Positions 1-4,970 of a DNA stretch of 7,692 nucleotides are shown here, piece by piece. The notes under the pieces were generated by a model. It worked only from the letters and a program-made list of their open reading frames with translations. It was not told the origin of the DNA and did not search any database. Origin of the DNA: JBDKGV01 sp039798005. GTDB lineage: Bacteria; Fibrobacterota; Fibrobacteria; UBA5070. A program made the translations under genes and the position numbers. The stretch lies in the NCBI GenBank assembly GCA_039798005.1, contig JBDKGV010000170.1, positions 1 to 7,692 of the forward strand, written 5' to 3'. Position 1 is the stretch's first letter. Every line of letters begins with the position of its first letter.

Positions 1-29
1 TTACCGGATCGGATGAAGGAAATCCCTGT

Positions 30-57
30 GAAAATCCAGCCTTTCGGGCTTTCTTTC
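30..57 (+). terminator. Possible weak intrinsic terminator
   Basis: A short stem AGCC (38-41) / GGCT (47-50) closes a five-base loop and is followed by the T-rich run TTCTTT at 51-56. GAAA at 30-33 can also pair with TTTC at 54-57 across an internal loop. The shape resembles a rho-independent terminator for a gene lying left of the window, but the GC stem is only four base pairs, so this is a tentative call. Confidence 0.25.
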
Positions 58-133
58 ACTGGACGGACACCCGATTTGTCCGGTGCCGGGACTGCACGGA
101 AGAGTGGAGCATTTTCAGCCCAATCATCAAATG

Positions 134-164
134 TGAAGCGAATTCTTCAATTCCGCTAGGAATT
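134..164 (+). promoter_or_regulatory. Overlapping alternative hairpins in the helicase 5' leader
   Basis: GAATT (140-144) pairs with AATTC (149-153) around the loop CTTC, and TGAAG (134-138) can instead pair with CTTCA (145-149). AATTCC (149-154) pairs perfectly with GGAATT (159-164) around the loop GCTA. All use bases 149-153 or their immediate neighbours, so the left and right hairpins exclude each other. The right hairpin ends 14 bases before the helicase ATG, in a leader without a Shine-Dalgarno sequence. The pairing is seen directly; a role in cold-shock or autoregulatory control is only inferred, by analogy with leader-controlled DEAD-box helicases. Confidence 0.25.
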
Positions 165-178
165 TCTACATTCGTAAG

Positions 179-1810
179 ATGGAAAATGAAGTGATTGAGG
201 GGTCGACGCGGTCTTTTCGCGAATTCGGCCTAGTGGACAAGCTGGTCAAGGGGTTGGAAGAGCGAGGGATCACGAGTCCTACGCCTGTCCAGGAAGCGGT
301 GTTCAGTCACCTGCTGGCCGACCCAGAGACCTTGACCTTGGGTGATTTGCTGGCTCAGGCCCGCACCGGTTCGGGCAAGACCTTGGCCTTCCTGCTTCCC
401 CTGGTCAAGGGGTTGGCGGATGGTGATGTCAAACGTGCTTGGGTGGTGTGCCCGACACGCGAATTGGCGCAGCAGGTGGCTCGTGAAGCACGCTTGGTGC
501 TGGGAGAGGATGCCGTGGCACTTCTTGTGGGTGGCGTGCCTTATGGCCCGCAGCACCGCGAGTTGCGCATGAACCCCATGCTGATCTGCGCGACGCCCGG
601 GCGTCTGGGCGATCACATGCGTCATGGTTCGCTCGAGGAGGGCTGCGAGGTCCTGGTGCTCGACGAAGCCGACCGCATGCTCGACCTGGGTTTCCGCGAA
701 GAGCTGGATGCGATCGTGGCGGCTTCGGGCCCCACTTCGCGTCGCTGGTTCTTCTCGGCCACCTTCCCGCGCAACGTGTCGCAGGCGGCCGGCGAGTGGC
801 TGCGCAAGCCCAAGCTGATCCGCTTGGACCAAGGACGCGGCTCGAGCCACGTCCCGTTGAAGTACGTGGTCGCCAACCGCGACCGCTGCCTGGAAGCCTT
901 GGTGCGCCTGGTGCACTTCCATGAGCCCGAGCGCGCCTTGGTGTTCGTGAACACCCGCGTGGAAGTCGAGCTCGTCTCGCAGGCTTTGATTCGTGACGGC
1001 ATCGCCGCCGACGGACTCTCCGGCGACCTGTCCCAGGAAGCCCGTGAGCGCGCCCTGCTGCGTCTGCGCGAAGGCCGCGTGAGCGTGCTGGTGGCCACCG
1101 ACGTCGCCGCCCGTGGCATCGACGTGCCGGGCTTGGCTCAGGTGTACAACCTCGGCCTTCCCACCGACCCTGCCAACTTCATTCACCGTGTGGGCCGTAC
1201 CGCTCGCGCCGGTGCCGAAGGCGAAGCCTGGAGCGTGATCGTTCCCAACGACCGCCGCAAGCTGTTCTTCCTGGCCCGTGAGACCGAGTCCAAGCCGGAA
1301 GAGTGCGACGTGCCCGACCGTCTGTCGCTGGTGCATCGTCGCCGCGAGCGTCTGGCCATGCGCGTTTCCGAAGGTCTGGGCGAAGGCCTGGAGCTTCCGG
1401 AAGCCTTCAAGGCCATGGTCGAGGAGCATGGTGCCGACGCGGTGCTCGCCTCCCTGATCCATCGCCTCGAGCCGGACCCGCCGCCAGAGACCGCCTTCCA
1501 GCGCGGCACCGGTGTGCGTGCCGTCAACGGCAACAACAGCAACAACGGTGCCTCGGGCGAGTCCTCGCTGGGCGCTTGGCTTGCCGTGGGCGTCGGTCGT
1601 GAAGACGGCGTGCACCCGCGCGACCTCCAGAAGGCTTTGATCGACCACTCGGGATTGACCGCCGACGACTTCGGTTCCGTCCGTCTCCTGCCGCGTCTGA
1701 CCTTGGTCGAGGTGACCGTGGACGGCTTGGCTCGCGTGCTCAAGATCAACCTGAGCTGGGGTGGCCGCAAGGTGCGTCTGCGCGAGGCCGAACCGCCGCG
1801 CACCCGGTAA
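179..1810 (+). CDS. DEAD-box ATP-dependent RNA helicase, DbpA-like
   Basis: A complete 543-residue superfamily 2 RNA helicase that should unwind or remodel RNA at the cost of ATP in the cytoplasm. The full motif set is visible in order: Q-motif region SPTPVQ (33-38), Walker A ARTGSGKT (61-68), Ia PTRELA (92-97), GG (118-119), Ib TPGR (139-142), DEAD (162-165), SAT (193-195), IV VFVNT (255-259), V ATDVAARGID (306-315) and VI HRVGRTARAG (336-345). Residues about 466-537 (GVGREDGVHPRDLQ onward) match the DbpA-type RNA-binding domain, which in E. coli DbpA recognises a 23S rRNA hairpin, so late 50S assembly is the likely role. An Asn/Gly/Ser-rich linker (about 449-463) joins core and tail. Length exceeds E. 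coli DbpA and is shorter than DeaD/CsdA, which shares the tail fold, so the exact subfamily is uncertain. ATG 179 leaves a short N-terminus before the Q motif; there is no clear Shine-Dalgarno. It is first in a probable operon with bioF. Confidence 0.95.
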   Translation: MENEVIEGSTRSFREFGLVDKLVKGLEERGITSPTPVQEAVFSHLLADPETLTLGDLLAQARTGSGKTLAFLLPLVKGLADGDVKRAWVVCPTRELAQQVAREARLVLGEDAVALLVGGVPYGPQHRELRMNPMLICATPGRLGDHMRHGSLEEGCEVLVLDEADRMLDLGFREELDAIVAASGPTSRRWFFSATFPRNVSQAAGEWLRKPKLIRLDQGRGSSHVPLKYVVANRDRCLEALVRLVHFHEPERALVFVNTRVEVELVSQALIRDGIAADGLSGDLSQEARERALLRLREGRVSVLVATDVAARGIDVPGLAQVYNLGLPTDPANFIHRVGRTARAGAEGEAWSVIVPNDRRKLFFLARETESKPEECDVPDRLSLVHRRRERLAMRVSEGLGEGLELPEAFKAMVEEHGADAVLASLIHRLEPDPPPETAFQRGTGVRAVNGNNSNNGASGESSLGAWLAVGVGREDGVHPRDLQKALIDHSGLTADDFGSVRLLPRLTLVEVTVDGLARVLKINLSWGGRKVRLREAEPPRTR

Positions 1811-2947
1811 ATGACGGTTCGTCTCCAACTGGAAGCGGTCTTGGAGGAGCGCCACCACAAGCGTGAGCTTGCGGGGATGGCGCGTACTCTGAAGACGGAC
1901 TGGGCTGGAGACTTCTCTCACAACGACTACCTGGGCTTGGCCCGCGATCCCGCGATGCGAAAGCGTCTTGGAGACGCGGTGGGCGCAGGCCTGGTCGCCG
2001 GTTCCACGGGTTCCCGCCTCCTTTCCGGCGGGCATCCGGTGTTCCGAAAACTCGAAGAAGAGTTCGCCTCCGCCACCGGCACCGAGGCGGCTCTTTTTTT
2101 CGCGTCCGCCTCCGAAGCCAACCGCGCCGCCGTGACCACCCTGGTGTCGCGGCATGACGTGGTGGTGCTGGACGAACTGGCCCACGCCTCGCTCTGGGAC
2201 GGGGCGCTGCACAGCGGAGCCAAGCGCCTGCGCTTTGCGCACAACGACCCCGATTCCCTGCGTCGCACCCTGCGCGAGGCCCCTGCCTCCAAGGTGCGCT
2301 TGGTGCTGGTGGAGTCGGTCTATTCCATGGACGGCGACGCCGCGCCTTTGGTTGACCTCCTGCGCGTATGCGAAGAGGAGGATGCTCTTCTGTTGGTGGA
2401 TGAGGCCCATGGAACCGGGATCTACGGGGCCAACCGTACCGGTCTTTCGGAAGGGCTGCCGCGTTCGGGTGCGCTGGTCGCCACGGTCCACGGCTGCGGC
2501 AAGGCCTTGGGCAGCGCGGGCGGCGTGCTTTGCGCCCCGCGTTCTGTCGTGACGGAAATTGTCAATTCCTGCCGCGAGTTCATCTTCACCACGGCCCCCT
2601 CGCCCCTTGCCGCCTGGGCAAGCCTGGAAGGGTTGCTGACCTCCCGCCGGGAACCTTGGCGGGTCGAACGGCTGTTCTCCCTTGCGCATCGCTTGGATGC
2701 CGGACTTCGTGCCATGGGATTTGCCCAACCCCCTTCCATGGTCCCCACTGCGATCTTTCCGCTCCTGTGCCACGGTCTCGAGCCTGCCTTGGCATTGCGA
2801 CAGAAAATGTCAAAATCCGGATTTGAACTGAGCGTGATCCGGTCCCCGACGGTCGCCGAGGGAACCGAGCGCCTGCGCCTGACCTTGTGCGCCACGCTTG
2901 AGGATTCAACGCTCGACGGCCTGCTTGCCGCCTTGGAGGAACGATGA
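1811..2947 (+). CDS. bioF: 8-amino-7-oxononanoate synthase (BioF)
   Basis: A 378-residue PLP-dependent alpha-oxoamine synthase, about the family length, that should condense pimeloyl thioester with L-alanine to give 8-amino-7-oxononanoate, CO2 and free thiol, an early step of biotin synthesis in the cytoplasm. Landmarks: SHNDYLGLARDP (36-47), GSTGSRLLSGGHPVFRKLE (64-82), HAS with the PLP-stacking histidine H125, ESVYSMDGD (168-176), VDEAHGTG (196-203) with D197 contacting the pyridine nitrogen, the Schiff-base lysine K231 in HGCGKALGS, and the tail RSPTVAEGTERLRLT (344-358), which reads as BioF rather than glycine C-acetyltransferase. The usual SG(F/Y)xAN phosphate loop is here SASEAN (99-104). 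The ATG directly abuts the helicase TAA and has no obvious Shine-Dalgarno, suggesting translation by reinitiation after the helicase. The stop overlaps the next gene. No other bio gene is in the window. A different oxoamine synthase specificity is possible but less likely. Confidence 0.92.
   Translation: MTVRLQLEAVLEERHHKRELAGMARTLKTDWAGDFSHNDYLGLARDPAMRKRLGDAVGAGLVAGSTGSRLLSGGHPVFRKLEEEFASATGTEAALFFASASEANRAAVTTLVSRHDVVVLDELAHASLWDGALHSGAKRLRFAHNDPDSLRRTLREAPASKVRLVLVESVYSMDGDAAPLVDLLRVCEEEDALLLVDEAHGTGIYGANRTGLSEGLPRSGALVATVHGCGKALGSAGGVLCAPRSVVTEIVNSCREFIFTTAPSPLAAWASLEGLLTSRREPWRVERLFSLAHRLDAGLRAMGFAQPPSMVPTAIFPLLCHGLEPALALRQKMSKSGFELSVIRSPTVAEGTERLRLTLCATLEDSTLDGLLAALEER
2935..2940 (+). 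promoter_or_regulatory. Shine-Dalgarno GGAGGA for the lipoprotein gene
   Basis: GGAGGA ends three bases before ATG 2944, inside the last codons of bioF. It is the only strong Shine-Dalgarno match I found ahead of a gene in this window. It supports ATG 2944 over the internal ATGs at 2971 and 2983 and over the overlapping frame beginning at 2898. Confidence 0.6.
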
Positions 2948-4035
2948 TCGCCGACACCTCCGTCCTTCGCATGCTGCGTCGCATGGTGATCCCCGCCGTG
3001 GCCAGCGTGATCTTCTTCGTCTCCTGCCAGCAGCTCGGCTCATCGAAGTCCTCCGGAAATCCCGACGTCGACTCGGTGCGCGTCGCCTTGGCGCCGACCG
3101 TCGATTCGGGGAACCTGGCGGATGGCTTGCAAGCCAAGGTCGCATGGATGCGGGTCCAGTTCGGGACCATGCAGACCGATACGACGCTTCTGCTGGACAC
3201 CATCGTCCCTTGGAGTCGCGAGAGCTTCGTCTCCCCGGCCTTCCCGACGCGGTGCGGCTATTTTGCGACCGTCACGGGCTTGGACACGACCTTCCGCAAG
3301 GTCTGGGGCGGTGGAGCGACGCGGCGTTCCGTCCGGGCCCACTTGGCCGGAAGCGGAATCGACAGCCTGCGGGTTCCCGTGCTGCTGACGCCTGTCTTGA
3401 AAGCCGATTCCGCAAGCCTTCCCTCCGGCGCCATCGACTTCCCGCGCATCGCGAGATTCCCCGCCCGGATCGAGCCGGGTGCGCGTCGGGTATGCAGTTT
3501 CGATGGCGTGCACTGGGCGCCGTGCCCGAACCGTTTGCGCATCGACTCGACGATGAGCGTGCAGGTTCAGGTCCAGAGCGTGGACACCATGATCGGCGCT
3601 CCGCACAGCCGCGTGGTCCGGCAGTCGTGGACGGCAAAGCCGGTGGCGGCTCCGGTGTGGCGCTTGAAGCGCCATCGCGATCTCCCGGGGCAACCGTGGA
3701 GGGCATGGTTGCGTACGACGACCCGGGGAGCGAAGATCGAGTGGTCCGCGGATTCCGGGAAGACGTGGAACGCCTACAAGTGGCGCTTCCGGATCCGGCC
3801 AGGCAAGCTCTATCTGGCGCGGGCGATCAAGGCCCATCAAGGGGAAAGTCCTGCGGTCGAGCTATCGTGGAAACGCTCTGGACGAGTCCTGAAGGCATCC
3901 CAAGTCGAATCCGCCATTGGAGAGGCGGTACGCAAGGAGACCGCTCCGGGACCGACTCACCACGCCGTGGATTCGACGCGCAATCCTGCAAGCCGATCAG
4001 GCGGGGACAGCACCGGGACTTCACCGCGACCGTAG
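2944..4035 (+). CDS. Putative lipoprotein of unknown function
   Basis: I do not recognise a named family. The 363-residue product begins with a basic segment (R9, R12, R13), a hydrophobic stretch (about 14-26) and FVSC ending at C28, close to a lipobox although F rather than L/V/I sits at -3. It is therefore probably exported and lipid-anchored. A Ser/Gly-rich stretch follows. Two segments share a pattern: GARRVCSFDGVHWAPC (179-194) and GAKIEWSADSGKTWNAY (262-278), each followed by alternating hydrophobic strands. Together they resemble chitobiase-C-terminal/FN3-like repeats seen in surface proteins (inference). C104, C184 and C194 could form disulfides. The last about 45 residues are Pro/Ser/Thr/Gly-rich and look disordered. 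Its start overlaps the bioF stop as ATGA, implying translational coupling in the helicase-bioF operon. The competing frames over this DNA lack a signal sequence and are Arg/Pro-rich, as expected of shadows. Confidence 0.75.
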   Translation: MIADTSVLRMLRRMVIPAVASVIFFVSCQQLGSSKSSGNPDVDSVRVALAPTVDSGNLADGLQAKVAWMRVQFGTMQTDTTLLLDTIVPWSRESFVSPAFPTRCGYFATVTGLDTTFRKVWGGGATRRSVRAHLAGSGIDSLRVPVLLTPVLKADSASLPSGAIDFPRIARFPARIEPGARRVCSFDGVHWAPCPNRLRIDSTMSVQVQVQSVDTMIGAPHSRVVRQSWTAKPVAAPVWRLKRHRDLPGQPWRAWLRTTTRGAKIEWSADSGKTWNAYKWRFRIRPGKLYLARAIKAHQGESPAVELSWKRSGRVLKASQVESAIGEAVRKETAPGPTHHAVDSTRNPASRSGGDSTGTSPRP

Positions 4036-4055
4036 CCGCAAGGCGCAAGCGGTCG
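4027..4055. terminator. Possible shared hairpin between convergent genes
   Basis: CGACCG (4027-4032) pairs perfectly with CGGTCG (4050-4055), with a smaller nested GCC GCAA GGC hairpin (4035-4044). The left arm lies inside the last codons of the lipoprotein gene and the right arm lies just past the dioxygenase stop, which is only 22 bases away. It could end transcription in both directions. There is no T-tract on either side, so a classic rho-independent terminator is not established. Confidence 0.3.
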
Positions 4056-4057
4056 GT

Positions 4058-4840
4058 TCAGCCCCAGCGCAGCGAGGTCATGGAGAGGTTGCCCATGTCC
4101 CAGCCGTCGCAGACGTAATCCAACGGATCCTCCGCCGAGGATGCGCCGAACATCGCGATCAAGGGGAACCAGTGATCCGGGGTCGGGTGACTGATGCGCC
4201 CGGCCTGGGTGCTGTGCAATCCGAGCAGGGTCGTGGTGTCGCGCGCCTTGAGCGCACTCATGGTGCGGGCCTGGAAGTCGGCGGCCCACTGCGGTGTCGT
4301 CGGATCCTTGCGTTGGAGTTGCCGGAACGCCTGGGGGAGATTGTGGGTGATGTTCCCCGAGCCCAGGAGGAGGATCCCTTCGTCGCGCAGGGCGGACAAT
4401 TTTTGTCCCAGTTCGAGATGCTGGGCCGGGGTGGCGGCGAGGTCGAGCGACACCTGCAGGACGGGAATGTCGGCCTTGGGGAAAAGGCGCAGCAGGAGCG
4501 ACCAGGCTCCATGGTCGAGTCCCCAATCCAGGGTCGATTTCCCGCCGAGTGCCTGACTGATCGTCTCGGCGAGTTCGGGCCGTCCGGGGGCCGAGTACTC
4601 GACATCGAAGAGCGCCTTGGGAAAGCCGCCGAAGTCATGGATGGTGGTCGGATTCACGGATGCCGTGACCAAGGTGCCTTGGGTCCACCAGTGGGCACTG
4701 ACCACGACGATGGCCTTCGGGCGGTCCAAGGATTGACCAAGTCGTACCCAAGCCCGCGACCAGGGCGTGTCCTCCAAGGCGTTCAACGGAGAGCCGTGCC
4801 CCAGGAATAGAACCGGTTGTCTTGAGGGTTGCGTATCCAT
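4058..4840 (-). CDS. ygiD: YgiD/DODA-type extradiol ring-cleavage dioxygenase
   Basis: A LigB-superfamily enzyme resembling E. coli YgiD and plant DODA, which open the ring of 4,5-dihydroxyphenylalanine or related catechols. It is a cytoplasmic protein without a signal peptide. From ATG 4840 it is 260 residues, matching the family length. Visible motifs in that numbering: LGHGSP with H15, VVVSAHW with H50, TIHDFGGFP with H68, GLDHGAW with H110, GSGNITHNL with H166 and HPTPDHW with H223. By comparison with YgiD, H15, H50 and H223 are the expected metal ligands and H110 and H166 line the active site. The end SMTSLRWG is also typical. Start choice is uncertain: ATG 4858 and TTG 4900 extend the frame by 6 and 20 residues, none has a good Shine-Dalgarno, and ATG 4840 places the first motif where the family usually has it. 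It is convergent with the lipoprotein gene and divergent from the repeat-protein gene. The true substrate is unknown. Confidence 0.9.
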   Translation of the reverse strand: MDTQPSRQPVLFLGHGSPLNALEDTPWSRAWVRLGQSLDRPKAIVVVSAHWWTQGTLVTASVNPTTIHDFGGFPKALFDVEYSAPGRPELAETISQALGGKSTLDWGLDHGAWSLLLRLFPKADIPVLQVSLDLAATPAQHLELGQKLSALRDEGILLLGSGNITHNLPQAFRQLQRKDPTTPQWAADFQARTMSALKARDTTTLLGLHSTQAGRISHPTPDHWFPLIAMFGASSAEDPLDYVCDGWDMGNLSMTSLRWG

Positions 4841-4970
4841 ATGTGGTACAAGATCCATTGTTGTGCATGACGCGTGGCGGCAAGCCTGAAAATCCCGCAA
4901 GTCGGTCCCATGAGGGCATGGTTGATTTCCCGTGTACGGATTCGTTCCGGCATTATGGTATCCTCATCGG
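4841..4970. promoter_or_regulatory. Divergent intergenic region
   Basis: This 130-base gap lies between the minus-strand dioxygenase and the plus-strand secreted repeat protein and must hold promoters for both, unless the dioxygenase starts at 4858 or 4900. A CATAAT element, one mismatch from the -10 consensus, reads on the minus strand at 4957-4952, but no fitting -35 is seen. No confident plus-strand promoter or Shine-Dalgarno was found. The placement is firm; the individual elements are not. Confidence 0.35.

Larger units (their letters stand above)
1..178. other. Noncoding leader upstream of the helicase gene
   Basis: No convincing gene lies here. One plus-strand frame stays open from the window edge to a TAG at 157-159, but its third codon positions are only about half G or C by hand count, unlike the strongly GC-biased third positions of the genes that follow, and the peptide shows no recognisable motif. 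The minus strand has only short fragments without a good start. The stretch is more AT-rich than the rest of the window. It contains a weak terminator-like hairpin near 30-57 and a pair of overlapping hairpins at 134-164, so it is most likely the end of an upstream transcription unit plus the promoter and 5' leader of the helicase operon. I could not find a confident -35/-10 pair. Confidence 0.6.

Noticed and set aside
1..159. C-terminal fragment of an upstream gene in the first plus-strand frame
   Set aside because: It is open for 52 codons to a TAG, but third-position GC is only about half and no motif is visible, unlike the neighbouring genes.
230..2773. 847-codon open frame on the minus strand across helicase and bioF
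   Set aside because: It is in register with both sense genes, which share one frame, and ends at the sense CTA codon at 230-232. It spans two unrelated well-supported genes and shows no motif of its own.
2898..4118. 406-codon plus-strand frame overlapping the lipoprotein
   Set aside because: It starts inside bioF, lacks a signal peptide, is rich in Arg/Pro/Gly and runs into the convergent dioxygenase gene. The frame from 2944 has a Shine-Dalgarno and a lipoprotein signal.
3917..4810. 297-codon plus-strand frame opposite the dioxygenase
   Set aside because: It covers the antisense of a gene with all YgiD-family motifs intact and has low-complexity Gly/Arg-rich content.
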